Assembly (NCBI GenBank): GCA_965203575.1
Contig: OZ241894.1
Location: 3,038,001-3,102,000, forward strand
DNA length: 64,000 bases
Reading direction: 5' to 3'
Source of the DNA: Aldehydirespirator sp965203575
GTDB lineage: Bacteria > Actinomycetota > Acidimicrobiia > Acidimicrobiales > Aldehydirespiratoraceae
The position numbers and the translations under genes were made by a program. This document shows positions 9,303 through 18,064 of the stretch, piece by piece (the first letter of the stretch is position 1; each line of letters begins with the position of its first letter). Under the pieces are notes generated by a model. That model was given only the letters and a program-made list of their open reading frames with translations, made no database searches and had not been told where the DNA came from.

Positions 9303-10001
9303 ATGCCACCTTTGATGCCGGCCACGACCCGGCTGAAGTGGGCGGTGGTCGGATGGACGGCGGGGTTCCTGGGGAGCCTGGTCGCCGTCATCGCGCTGGT
9401 GGCCGTTCAGGGAGTGGACCCCGAGGAGGCGTCCTCGGAGTTGACGCTGGACTCGCTGGTCCTGCTCCAGGTTCCGCTGTGGCTCGGCCTGCTCGGTACG
9501 CCGCTGCTGGCCCGGTCCCGAGGCCTGAGCTGGTCCGAGCAGATGGGTTGGCGGATGCGGCCTGTCGATGTGCCGCTGGGCATCGCCGTCGGCCTGCTGC
9601 TGCAGCTGGTGGTGCTCCCGCTGCTCTACATCCCGATCCTCGAGGTGTTCGACGATCTCGATGTGGAGGCGCCGGCCAGAGAGCTGGTCGGGATGGCCGA
9701 GGCGCCCCTGGAGATGGCGGCGTTGGTGCTCATGACCGTGGTCGCGGCGCCCCTCACCGAGGAGGTCTTCTTCCGGGGCCTGCTTCTAGTGGCCCTGCGG
9801 GACCGCTTCGGGCCGGTCCGCGCGGTCGTGGTCTCCTCGCTCGCGTTCGCGGTGGTCCACTTCCAGGTGGTGCAGTTCCCGGCGCTGCTCGTGATCGGGA
9901 TCGTGCACGGCCTGCTGGTGCTGGCCACCCGGCGCATCGGCGCAGCCCTGTGGTCGCACACTGCCTTCAACGCGGTCACCGTCATCGCGCTGTCGGTCTG
10001 A
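9303..10001 (+). CDS. CPBP family intramembrane glutamic/metallo-protease
   Basis: 232 residues, about eight membrane segments. It contains the three CPBP (CAAX protease and bacteriocin-processing, formerly Abi) motifs: EEVFFRG (EExxxR) near residue 157, a histidine in VVHFQ, and HTAFNA (HxxxN) near the C-terminus. These residues form the active site inside the membrane in Rce1-like proteases. Substrates of bacterial members are mostly unknown. It is probably co-transcribed with the membrane protein ending at 9293 and is convergent with that protein's paralogue at 10079-11794. Confidence 0.9.
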   Translation: MPPLMPATTRLKWAVVGWTAGFLGSLVAVIALVAVQGVDPEEASSELTLDSLVLLQVPLWLGLLGTPLLARSRGLSWSEQMGWRMRPVDVPLGIAVGLLLQLVVLPLLYIPILEVFDDLDVEAPARELVGMAEAPLEMAALVLMTVVAAPLTEEVFFRGLLLVALRDRFGPVRAVVVSSLAFAVVHFQVVQFPALLVIGIVHGLLVLATRRIGAALWSHTAFNAVTVIALSV

Positions 10002-10078
10002 CGCAGCCCCGCTCGGGCTGGAGAGCGCTCGAGGTCTCGCGTGGATCCACATGGATCGCTCCCCATCCGCTCGGCCGC

Positions 10079-11794
10079 TCAGCCGCCTCCGTCGGCGTGC
10101 AGTCGGGTGGGATCGCAGAACGGCTGCCCGTGGCGGTGAAGCATCAGCCGGTCGAGATCCTCGAGCAGTCCGGGCGCGGCGATCCATGCGTCCTCCGGCG
10201 TCCGTCGGGCGTATGCGTCGATCAGAGCGCAGCGCACCGCGTTGCCGTCGCGGCTCGAGTCGAAGCTGATGGCGGCTGTGGCGATCTGGCTGGTGACCAC
10301 CGATTCGGGGGTCCTCCGATCGATCTGCACGAGCCGGGCGTTCGCAAGGAGAGTGCATGCCAGACCAACGCCCAGGCCTGCCGCCGCAGCCGTCGCAGCC
10401 ACCCGGTGGAACCTTCTCCCGCCGCAGGCCAGCACCACCCACAGCGCCATCGACAATGCAGATGCGGCAACGAGGGACCAGCCGACCTGGACGAGCATGG
10501 TGTCTCGCCACCCGTAGTCTATCCGGCTCTCCTGGAGCCAACGCGAGAGGCTCACCAGCAGAGCGGGAAGACCGGCCGCGGCGGCGCCGAACAGACCGAG
10601 CGATGCGCCGGCCCGGAGACGCTGTACGTCCGCCCGCGCCCGGCGGCTCTCGGCACTGACCGCAACACCCGTCGGGCCATGCCCCGCGACCCGGACCTCC
10701 CTCCCCGCGACGGCGCCGGCCGCCTCGGTCTTCTCGGACGGCGGCGCCGCGCCAGCGACCGCGCCGTCTCCAGCGCCGGCGAATGCCTGAGCGGCCACTG
10801 CGATCGTGACGGCCACAACTGCGGCCACAAGCATCGCAAGGAACGAGTTGGCCAGCAGGTTCACGAAACCGAACTCCAGGCCGTAAGTGCCGGTCAGATC
10901 CGACAGCAACGACCATCCGGCCATTGGAGATCCGCTGATCAACCGGGTCGCCACCAGCCCGCCGATGTCGCCGGAGAAGCTCAGGTCGGAGGGCGCATAG
11001 CAGGCCGTCCGGCCGCATCGTGCCGCAATCTCCAGGCGGGCGGGCACCAGAACGACCAGGAAGCCCGCGCTCAGGGCCGCCCACCTCGCCAGCGCGGCCA
11101 CGCGGACGGCGGCCCTCCAGGACAGGCCGTCCGCCAGTGCCCGGGCCGCGATGTACGCCGCGGCCAACGGCGGCGCCACGTAGACGAGCTCGTGGTACAT
11201 GGCTGCGGCCGCGCCCAGCAACGCCATGGCGACGAGCTCCCGCAGACGCACCCGCCGCGGGGACATGTCGGTGTCCCGGGCCACGGCCGCGCAGGCCGCG
11301 AGCACGAGGATCGCCGCCCCGCCGAGGACGACCGGGTAGTACACGAGCGGCCCGCCCCGGCCGTTCGCGATGAGAGCCGTCCCCAGGACCATGGGATAGA
11401 GCGCCACGATCGGCCCCGCTCCGAAGCGGCCGGAACCGGTGATCGCTGCCACGATCCGGGTGGCGACCATTGCCAGCAGCCCGACAGTAAGCAGCCTCAG
11501 AAAGCCGTTGACGGCATGGGGTGGGAGGCCTGTGGCTTCGGATGTTTCGAGGACGAAGCCTGCGCTCAGGCTCTGCACGAAGCGGCCGAGCGGCCTGAAG
11601 TTGCCGGAGTCCAGGAATGTGCCGATGCTGTCGTATCCGTAGCTGAGGGACTCCAAGGGGTTGTCGCGTCCCGCGGCAGCCTGCCCGTAGGTCGTTCGTC
11701 GCTCGTCGAACTGGAGGGCGATTCCGCTGAGCGGCGCCGCAACGATCAATGCGGGCGCGGCCACGGTCAGTCTGCGCCCGACTGAGCAACCCAT
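10079..11794 (-). CDS. Polytopic membrane protein, paralogue of 7632-9293
   Basis: 571 residues with an N-terminal helix and about ten further membrane segments. It shares GNFRPLGRFV (near residue 67) and the C-terminal block AISFDSSRDGNAVRCALID ... LEDLDRLM ... FC with the protein at 7632, though the two differ elsewhere. A Glu/Ala/Gly-rich cytoplasmic linker (around GAGDGAVAGAAPP) is unique to this copy. The ATG at 11794 is 9 bases after a TAGCAT box shared head-to-head with the promoter of the PTPS-related gene. Function unknown; the neighbours suggest envelope glycan or lipid-linked sugar metabolism (inference). Confidence 0.75.
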   Translation of the reverse strand: MGCSVGRRLTVAAPALIVAAPLSGIALQFDERRTTYGQAAAGRDNPLESLSYGYDSIGTFLDSGNFRPLGRFVQSLSAGFVLETSEATGLPPHAVNGFLRLLTVGLLAMVATRIVAAITGSGRFGAGPIVALYPMVLGTALIANGRGGPLVYYPVVLGGAAILVLAACAAVARDTDMSPRRVRLRELVAMALLGAAAAMYHELVYVAPPLAAAYIAARALADGLSWRAAVRVAALARWAALSAGFLVVLVPARLEIAARCGRTACYAPSDLSFSGDIGGLVATRLISGSPMAGWSLLSDLTGTYGLEFGFVNLLANSFLAMLVAAVVAVTIAVAAQAFAGAGDGAVAGAAPPSEKTEAAGAVAGREVRVAGHGPTGVAVSAESRRARADVQRLRAGASLGLFGAAAAGLPALLVSLSRWLQESRIDYGWRDTMLVQVGWSLVAASALSMALWVVLACGGRRFHRVAATAAAAGLGVGLACTLLANARLVQIDRRTPESVVTSQIATAAISFDSSRDGNAVRCALIDAYARRTPEDAWIAAPGLLEDLDRLMLHRHGQPFCDPTRLHADGGG

Positions 11795-11802
11795 GACCGG
11801 CT

Positions 11803-11809
11803 TATGCTA
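11803..11809. promoter_or_regulatory. Symmetric shared -10 element for two divergent leaderless genes
   Basis: The heptamer TATGCTA reads TATGCT on the plus strand, 8 bases before the GTG at 11817. On the minus strand it reads TAGCAT, 9 bases before the ATG at 11794. Both hexamers fit the TANNNT -10 rule, so one element could fire in both directions. Confidence 0.5.
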
Positions 11810-11816
11810 CTTGCCC

Positions 11817-14624
11817 GTGTTGAGCGGTCGCCGCCGGGGGCTGGTCCCCGACGTGGCGGTGCTCGCGGCGGTGCTCGTCGCGGTCGTCGGGTTCGTGGTC
11901 GTCAACCTGCGGCCCTGGCTCTGGTTCACCGACACCACGCCCACCGGGGGAGACCTCGGGGCCCACGTCTGGGCGCCCGCCTACCTGAGGGATGTCCTCA
12001 TCGGCGAGCTGAGGCTGACCGGGTGGACCCACGACTGGTACGCCGGCTTTCCCGCCTTCACGTTCTACATGGTCGTCCCGTCGCTGCTCGTCGTGATGAT
12101 CGACGTGGGCCTCGGCATTCGCGAGGCCGTCTTCGCCTATCTCGCGGTGGCCTTCACGGCAGGGGCGGCCGCGATGGTGGTCATGCGACGGGCGAGCCGC
12201 CCCGCCGGCCATTGCTGGGCCACAGCGCTGGCTGTCGCCGGGATCTGCGGCGCGGCCAAGCTGTTCATCGACGACCCGGTGGCCGACCGCGCTCTGGCCG
12301 GGCTGCTGCTGCCCGCCGTGGCGGCCTGGTGGGCGTGGTACGGCCTGAGGGGGCGACCCCGCTGGCGGGCGGGAGCGGCCGTCGCCGCGGCCGCCGTCGC
12401 GCTCTGTGCGGTCCCCATGCCCTACGGCGTCGCTCTGAAGCTGGTGACGATCGCGGGCGTGGTGGCGCTGCCGGTGGCCGTGTGGGCGATGGCGCGTCTG
12501 GGCGGGGTCCCGGCCGAGGGTCAGGTGCTGGCCTCGGCGGCCACCCTGCTGTTCCTGTTCGACCGCTCGTTCAACATCTACGGCGGCAACCTCATGTCGA
12601 CGATGGCGGGCGAGTTCGCCTACTCGCTGGGCCTGGCCGGCGCGGTCCTGTTCATCGGCGTCGCGGCGCGGGGCATGCCCGCGGGCAGTCACCGGGTCCT
12701 GGCCGGCGCGCTGCTGGCCCTCACCGGGCTGATGCACCTGTTCTCGGCCTTCTTCGCGCTGGCCGCGGTCGCCGCGCTGCTGCTCGTTCTGCCGTGGCGC
12801 GCCGTCGAATGGCGCAATCGGCTCTTCTGGACCGTCTGCACCGGAGCGCTCGCCGCGGCCCTCAGCGCGTGGTGGGTGCTTCCGTTCTGGTGGAACCGGG
12901 GCCTGCTCAACGACATGGGCTGGGGAAAGGAGCGCCGCTACCTGTCCTCGCTGTGGTCGCGGAGCTCCTTCGACTACAGCTTCCTGACCAACGATCCGCC
13001 GCTGCAGCTCTTCGTCGTCCTGGCGCTGGTGGGGGCGGGGCTGCTGTTCTTCAGGCGGGCCCGGCTCGGCATGGCGCTGGCGGTGGCAGGGGCGATCGTC
13101 GCGGCCGGCTTCGTGATCCTGCCCGAGGGACGGCTCTGGAATGTCCGGATCCTGCCCTTCTACTACCTCACCGTGTACCTGACCGCGGCTCTCGGCATAG
13201 GCGAGGCGATCCGTACGGGACGCGAGGCCATCGACCGGCGGCAGGCGGCGCGGGCTGAAGAAGTCGAGAAGGCTGAGGAAGCCGACGGAGTCGAGGGCGC
13301 TGAGGAAGCCGAAGAATGGGCGGCGCGCCGGTTCACGCGGGCACGACGGTCGGCGGGGACGGTCGCGGCCGGCGGTGCGGTGGCGCTGGTCGCGGCCGCG
13401 GCGATGGTGATGGTGGGGCTGCCGCTGCGGTCGCTCCCCGGCGGGCAGCTCGGCGACGACGGCGTCTACCGTTGGGGACCGTTCAGCTCCAGCGAGTCCA
13501 ACCTCGGCTCGTACTGGGTCGAGTACAACTTCGAGGGCTACGAGGGCCGGGGCCCGACCGCCGACGGCGGGGGAAGCTCCGAGTACTGGGATCTCGTCGC
13601 GACCATGGACCGGATCGGTGAGAGTCACGGCTGCGGTCCCGCCCTCTGGGAGTACGAAGCCGGCCGGCTCGGCTCCTACGGCACTCCGATGGCGCCCATG
13701 CTGCTGCCGTACTGGACCGACCGGTGCATCACCTCCATGGAGGGTCTCTACTTCGAGGCCTCGGCCACAGTCCCGTACCATTTCCTGATGCAGTCGGAGT
13801 TGTCGTCCGCCCCGTCGCGGGCCCAGCGGGACCTTCCCTACTCGGGGCTCGACGTCGCCCGGGGCGTGGAGCACATGAGGCTGATGGGTGTTCGCTACTA
13901 CATGGCGTTCTCCTCCGACGCGGTGCGGCAGGCCCGGGCCTCGGCCGGACTCACCGAGATCGGCTCGACCGGGCTGGGTCCGTGGGTCGTGTTCGAGGTG
14001 TCCGGCAACGCTCCGGTGACGGGGCTGTCCAGACTGCCGGTGGTGGTCGAAGGCCTCGACGCCTCGAGCGACGATTGGCTCGAGGCGTCGGTCGGCGCCT
14101 TCCTCGCGACCGGTCGGGACGGGCCCGTGCTCGCGGCCGACGGCCCCGCCGACTGGCCCCGGATGGCGCTGCCCGATGTCAGGGGAGAGCCCGGCGACGG
14201 GCTGTCGGGCGACGGCTTGAGCCGGCAGGAGGTGATGCGCCGGCTGTCGTCGGTCCTGCCCGATGTCGCGCCCACCACCGAGATCGAACCGGCGACCGTC
14301 AGCGCCGTGGTCCGCGATGATCATTCGATCTCGTTCTCGGTGGACCGGGTGGGATCGCCGGTGCTGGTGCGGACGTCGTACTTCCCGAACTGGTCGGTGT
14401 CGGGCGCACGGGGGCCCTACCGGGCGACGCCCAACTTCATGGTGGTGGTGCCGACCAGCACCGAGGTCCGCCTGACTTACGGCCGCAGCCCGGTGGAGTG
14501 GTTCTCGATGGCGGTAACCCTGGTCGGCCTCGCCGTGGTGGCGTGGCTGGTCATCCGTCCGAGACGGGCTCCACAAACGGGATCCGACGATGCTGGGACG
14601 TCGGGGGAAGTCACGGGGCTGTGA
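11817..14624 (+). CDS. PTPS-related (6-pyruvoyl-tetrahydropterin synthase-related domain) polytopic membrane protein
   Basis: About 935 residues from the GTG at 11817; an in-frame ATG at 11793 is the alternative, but it would overlap the divergent gene and leave its own -10 box inside the gene. The N-terminal two thirds hold about a dozen membrane helices with the family phrases DLGAHVWAPAYLRD, WTHDWYAGFPAFTFYMVVPS and FNIYGGNLMSTMAGEFAYS, as in large membrane proteins annotated as PTPS-related. That name does not imply pterin chemistry. An acidic repeat-like loop (EEVEKAEEADGVEGAEEAEE) lies near residue 485, and a soluble extracytoplasmic region with a final helix follows. The GTGA overlap with the next glycosyltransferase suggests a shared role in envelope glycan transfer. 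Confidence 0.8.
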   Translation: MLSGRRRGLVPDVAVLAAVLVAVVGFVVVNLRPWLWFTDTTPTGGDLGAHVWAPAYLRDVLIGELRLTGWTHDWYAGFPAFTFYMVVPSLLVVMIDVGLGIREAVFAYLAVAFTAGAAAMVVMRRASRPAGHCWATALAVAGICGAAKLFIDDPVADRALAGLLLPAVAAWWAWYGLRGRPRWRAGAAVAAAAVALCAVPMPYGVALKLVTIAGVVALPVAVWAMARLGGVPAEGQVLASAATLLFLFDRSFNIYGGNLMSTMAGEFAYSLGLAGAVLFIGVAARGMPAGSHRVLAGALLALTGLMHLFSAFFALAAVAALLLVLPWRAVEWRNRLFWTVCTGALAAALSAWWVLPFWWNRGLLNDMGWGKERRYLSSLWSRSSFDYSFLTNDPPLQLFVVLALVGAGLLFFRRARLGMALAVAGAIVAAGFVILPEGRLWNVRILPFYYLTVYLTAALGIGEAIRTGREAIDRRQAARAEEVEKAEEADGVEGAEEAEEWAARRFTRARRSAGTVAAGGAVALVAAAAMVMVGLPLRSLPGGQLGDDGVYRWGPFSSSESNLGSYWVEYNFEGYEGRGPTADGGGSSEYWDLVATMDRIGESHGCGPALWEYEAGRLGSYGTPMAPMLLPYWTDRCITSMEGLYFEASATVPYHFLMQSELSSAPSRAQRDLPYSGLDVARGVEHMRLMGVRYYMAFSSDAVRQARASAGLTEIGSTGLGPWVVFEVSGNAPVTGLSRLPVVVEGLDASSDDWLEASVGAFLATGRDGPVLAADGPADWPRMALPDVRGEPGDGLSGDGLSRQEVMRRLSSVLPDVAPTTEIEPATVSAVVRDDHSISFSVDRVGSPVLVRTSYFPNWSVSGARGPYRATPNFMVVVPTSTEVRLTYGRSPVEWFSMAVTLVGLAVVAWLVIRPRRAPQTGSDDAGTSGEVTGL

Positions 14625-15424
14625 GGTTCTCGGTGGTGGTGCCGGCCTACCGGGAGGCCGGTCGCATCGGCGACACCGTGACCGCGCTGCGGGCCGCCCT
14701 CGCCACCGTCGATGCCGAGGGCGGCGCGGAGATCCTGGTGGTGGACGACGGCTCCGACGACGGCACGGCGGGCGCGGCTCGGGCTGCAGGCGCCGACATC
14801 GTGGTGGAGTTCGGGGTGAACCGGGGCAAGGGAGAGGCGATCAGGGCGGGGATACAGGCCTCTTCGGGGGAGGTGGTGGCCTTCACCGATGCTGATCTCG
14901 CCTATGCGCCGAACCAGCTCGTCGCACTGCTCGGCGAGGTGGAGGGCGGCGCCGACATGGCGGTCGGCGACCGCCGCCATCCCGACTCGGTGGCCGTGAC
15001 CGCCCCGTCCGGGCTGCGGAGAGCAGGAAGCCTGGTCGTCGGCCTCCTACGCGGGATGCTGAGGCTCGGCCGGGGCCGGGACACCCAGTGCGGCCTGAAG
15101 GCCTTCTCCCGGCCGGCGGCGGTTGCGGTGCTGGACGCGTCGGTGATGGACCGGTTCTCCTTCGACATCGAGGTGCTCCTCCTGGCCGACCGTCTCGGCA
15201 TGGAGGTGCGCCAGGTGCCGGTCGAGGTGGTCAACAGCGACGCGTCGTCGGTCCGGGTCGTCAGCGACGGCTGGGAACTGGTGCTCGACATGTGCCGCAT
15301 CCGGGCCCGAGCCCTGCTGGGTCGCTACCCGAGCAAGGCGCACAGGCCGAGCCTGCGGGGCCCCGGGACCCGAGCGGCCCGTGAGCACAGCCGACAAGAG
15401 CGGGATACCGGCCCGAGCGGGTAG
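14621..15424 (+). CDS. Dolichyl-phosphate-type family-2 glycosyltransferase
   Basis: 267 residues from a GTG that overlaps the TGA of the preceding gene (GTGA). GT2 fold: RFSVVVPAYREAGRIGDT, then ILVVDDGSDDGT, a NRGKGEAIRAG loop, FTDADLAYAP (the DxD-like metal site), and TQCGLKAFSR with RFSFDIEVLL. These match the dolichyl-/polyprenyl-phosphate glucosyl- or mannosyltransferase group, which loads a lipid carrier for use by membrane GT-C enzymes. That suits its coupling to a polytopic membrane protein. The last dozen residues (GTRAAREHSRQERD) are encoded by an inverted copy of the 37-bp dispersed repeat, so the natural C-terminus has probably been replaced or extended by the repeat. Confidence 0.88.
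   Translation: MRFSVVVPAYREAGRIGDTVTALRAALATVDAEGGAEILVVDDGSDDGTAGAARAAGADIVVEFGVNRGKGEAIRAGIQASSGEVVAFTDADLAYAPNQLVALLGEVEGGADMAVGDRRHPDSVAVTAPSGLRRAGSLVVGLLRGMLRLGRGRDTQCGLKAFSRPAAVAVLDASVMDRFSFDIEVLLLADRLGMEVRQVPVEVVNSDASSVRVVSDGWELVLDMCRIRARALLGRYPSKAHRPSLRGPGTRAAREHSRQERDTGPSG
15368..15404 (-). repeat. 37-bp dispersed repeat, copy B (inside a coding end)
   Basis: Reverse-strand copy, about 33 of 37 bases matching the copies at 5444 and 23917. It forms the last codons of the glycosyltransferase gene ending at 15424, unlike the other copies, which are intergenic. Confidence 0.7.
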
Positions 15425-15430
15425 GCAGCA

Positions 15431-16774
15431 GTGGCCGATCTCGACACCATCTTCAAGGCCTACGACATTCGCGGGATCGTGGGATCCGAGATCGACGCGG
15501 AGGCGTGCTTCGCCATCGGAGCGGCCTTCGGCGGTCACGGGCGCGACCACGGCGCCACCCGCATCGTGGTCGGCCGCGACATGCGCCCCGACGGGACGGA
15601 CCTGGCCGCGGCCTTCTGCCGGGGCGCGACCGCCAGCGGTGTCGACGTAGTGGACATCGGCATGTGCGCGACCGAGATGGTGTACTTCGCGTCCGGGCTG
15701 CTCGACGTCCCCGGCGCGATGTTCACCGCGTCCCACAACCCGGTCGGCCACAACGGCATCAAGCTCTGCGGCCCGGGCGCGTCGCCGATCGGGACGGGCA
15801 CGGGACTGGAGCGCGTCAAGGCTCTGGCCCTCTCCGGGCCGCCCCGGGCCGCCACCGCCGGGACTGTCGCCCGCCGCGACATCCTGGACCGCTACGTCGA
15901 GCACATCCTGTCCTTCGTGAGCCCGGGAGCGCTGCGGCCGCTGCGGCTGGCGGTGGACACTGCCAACGGCATGGGCGGTCTCGTCGCCCCGGCCGTGCTC
16001 GAGCGGCTGCCCCTCGAGGTCGACTACCTCCATCCCGAGCTGGACGGGACGTTCCCCAACCACCCGGCCGACCCCCTCAAGACCGAGAACCTGCGGGATG
16101 TCCGGGACAGGGTCAGGGCCGTGGAGGCCGACGCCGGCCTGGCTTTCGACGGCGACGCCGACCGGGTGTTCATTGTGGACGAGCTGTCCCGGCCGCTGTC
16201 CGGCTCGCTCACCGCGGCGATCGTCGCCACCGTGATGCTCGAGCGTGAGGCCGGCGCGACGGTCGTCCACAACGTGATCTGCTCCAGAGCCCTGGAGGAG
16301 GTCGTGGAGGAACTGGGGGGCCGAACAGTCCGGACCAGAGTGGGGCACTCGTTCTTGAAGCAGGCGATGGCCTCCAGCGGAGCGGTGTTCGGAGGCGAGC
16401 ACTCCGGTCACTACTACTTCCGGGACAACTACGGCGCCGACAGCGCCATGATCGCGGTGATGGTCGTGCTGGAGGCGCTCAGCCGCCACCACGGCAACCT
16501 CAGCGACCTGGCCGCTCCGCTGGACCGCTACGCGGCGTCGGGGGAGATCAATACCGAGGCGCCGGACCGGAGCGGGGTGATCGAGCGAGTGGCGGCGGCG
16601 TTCGCGGACTGCGAGCAGGACCGCCTGGACGGTCTGACCGTCGATTGCGGCCACTGGTGGTTCAACCTCCGGCCGTCGAACACCGAGCCCCTGCTGCGCC
16701 TGAACCTGGAGTCCAGCGACCCAGCCGACCTCCCGGCCCGAGTCGCTGAGGTTCTCGCGCTGTTTGCTACGTAG
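15431..16774 (+). CDS. manB: Phosphomannomutase/phosphoglucomutase
   Basis: 447 residues, standard length for the alpha-D-phosphohexomutase family. It interconverts hexose 6- and 1-phosphates, feeding GDP-mannose or other nucleotide-sugar synthesis. Visible landmarks are FKAYDIRGIVG at the start, the phosphoserine loop TASHNPVGHNGIK near residue 100, the magnesium loop FDGDADRVF near 240, the sugar-binding GGEHSGHYYF near 320, and the phosphate-binding RPSNTEPLLRLNLE at the end. GTG start at 15431, 7 bases after the previous stop. It heads a conserved actinobacterial block with a Trm112-like gene, a SIS isomerase and, further on, ahcY. Confidence 0.95.
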   Translation: MADLDTIFKAYDIRGIVGSEIDAEACFAIGAAFGGHGRDHGATRIVVGRDMRPDGTDLAAAFCRGATASGVDVVDIGMCATEMVYFASGLLDVPGAMFTASHNPVGHNGIKLCGPGASPIGTGTGLERVKALALSGPPRAATAGTVARRDILDRYVEHILSFVSPGALRPLRLAVDTANGMGGLVAPAVLERLPLEVDYLHPELDGTFPNHPADPLKTENLRDVRDRVRAVEADAGLAFDGDADRVFIVDELSRPLSGSLTAAIVATVMLEREAGATVVHNVICSRALEEVVEELGGRTVRTRVGHSFLKQAMASSGAVFGGEHSGHYYFRDNYGADSAMIAVMVVLEALSRHHGNLSDLAAPLDRYAASGEINTEAPDRSGVIERVAAAFADCEQDRLDGLTVDCGHWWFNLRPSNTEPLLRLNLESSDPADLPARVAEVLALFAT

Positions 16775-16814
16775 CATCTGGGCACTGCCCGCCCGCCGCG
16801 GAGGAGGTGGCCGC

Positions 16815-17069
16815 GTGACACTCGATGCCCGCCTGCTGGAGATTCTCGCCTGCCCCAGCGACAAGGGCCCGCTGCTCTACTTCGCGGACGAGGAGTGCCT
16901 GTACAACCCCCGGCTGCGTCTCCGCTACACGGTGGACGACGGGATCCCGGTGATGCTGACGGACGAGGCCGCCTCGATCGACGACACCGAGCACGAGCGC
17001 CTGATGACCAAGGCTGAGGCCGACGGGGTCGGCCCGACCTTCGAAGCCGGCGCCGACGGCGCAGGCTGA
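16815..17069 (+). CDS. Trm112-family small protein lacking second zinc cysteine pair
   Basis: 84 residues from a GTG preceded by GGAGGAGG. The start LDARLLEILACPSDKGPL and the tail DDGIPVMLTDEA are typical of the bacterial Trm112/YcaR-like family. Many members bind zinc with CPxC and a second CxxC; here the first motif reads CPSD and the second region reads NPRLRLRY, so zinc binding is probably lost. Conserved position between manB and the SIS isomerase in actinomycetes suggests a link to sugar-phosphate metabolism, but the role is unknown. Confidence 0.85.
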   Translation: MTLDARLLEILACPSDKGPLLYFADEECLYNPRLRLRYTVDDGIPVMLTDEAASIDDTEHERLMTKAEADGVGPTFEAGADGAG

Positions 17070-17084
17070 GCGAGACCGAGGGCC

Positions 17085-18044
17085 ATGGCCACTGACGATC
17101 TGTTCGAAGCGCTGCGGCACCTTCCCGACCAGGTGCGCGACGCCGCCGTGGCCGCCGCCGTGGTCGAGGGCCTGCCCGCTCCCGGCGAGATATCGGAAGT
17201 GGTGATCGTGGGGGCCGGCTCCGGAGGGGTGGCCGGCGACGTCGTGGAGTCGGTCGCGCACCTCCAGGGCTCGGTGCCGGTACTGGCCACCGGCGGCCTC
17301 AGCCCGGCCTGGCTCTCGGAGTCCTCGCTGGTGGTCGCGGTCTCGCAGTCCGGTGACGACCAGCCGACCGTGGCCGCGGCCCGGGTGGCGGTGACCAGCG
17401 GGGCGCGGATGGCGGCCGTCACCTCCGGGGGCGAGTTGACGGCACTCTGCACAGACTGGGGGGTTCCGGTAGCTCGGGTGGACCGTATCGCCGGCCCGGC
17501 TGCCGGACTGGGCGTAGTGATCGTGCCGGTGCTGGTGTTGCTCGAGCGCGTCGGGGTGCTGGACGGCATGAACAGCCTCATCTCCGAGAGTGCGGCGCAG
17601 ATCGAAGCCCGTCACAGGCTCATCGATGCCGATCCCGGGGCGGTGGAGGCTCTGGCCGGGGCGGTGGTGGACCGGATGGCAGTGGTCTGCGGGGCCGGGG
17701 GCGTGGGCAAGCACGCGGCCCGTCGCTGGGTCAATCGATTGGAGCGGATCGGCAGGGTGGCGTCGGTGCGGCGCAACCTCCCGGCCGACGAGGCCGAGGC
17801 CGCGTCCTGGGGCACGCTGGCCCGCCGGATCCCGGCGGGAGTGGCCACGATCGTGCTGCGCCACGACTACGAGCCCCAGGGGCTCGCCGACCGCATCGAC
17901 CTGCTCGGCGCGGTGTCCACCGTCCACGAGGTGAGAGCGGCCGGCGAGGGCGCCCTGGCACAGTTGCTGGACCTGGTGCTTATCGGCGACGCGGTGGCCG
18001 AGTCGGCGGCCCGCCGCGGTGGCAGCGAATCGTCCCCCGCCTGA
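17085..18044 (+). CDS. SIS-domain phosphosugar isomerase (glucose/mannose-6-phosphate isomerase type, TobH-like)
   Basis: 319 residues with two SIS-like halves. The first has the SIS core VVIVGAGSGGVAGDVVES and SSLVVAVSQSGDDQPTV; the second begins near residue 200 (MAVVCGAGGVGKHAARRW). Bifunctional phosphoglucose/phosphomannose isomerases have this plan and this genomic place, following manB and the Trm112-like gene. The expected reaction is fructose-6-phosphate to mannose-6-phosphate and/or glucose-6-phosphate. The catalytic Glu/His of the family cannot be placed with certainty by eye, so it could instead be a non-catalytic TobH-type homologue. Confidence 0.8.
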   Translation: MATDDLFEALRHLPDQVRDAAVAAAVVEGLPAPGEISEVVIVGAGSGGVAGDVVESVAHLQGSVPVLATGGLSPAWLSESSLVVAVSQSGDDQPTVAAARVAVTSGARMAAVTSGGELTALCTDWGVPVARVDRIAGPAAGLGVVIVPVLVLLERVGVLDGMNSLISESAAQIEARHRLIDADPGAVEALAGAVVDRMAVVCGAGGVGKHAARRWVNRLERIGRVASVRRNLPADEAEAASWGTLARRIPAGVATIVLRHDYEPQGLADRIDLLGAVSTVHEVRAAGEGALAQLLDLVLIGDAVAESAARRGGSESSPA

Positions 18045-18064
18045 GCTGGGACAGCGCGCGGCTC

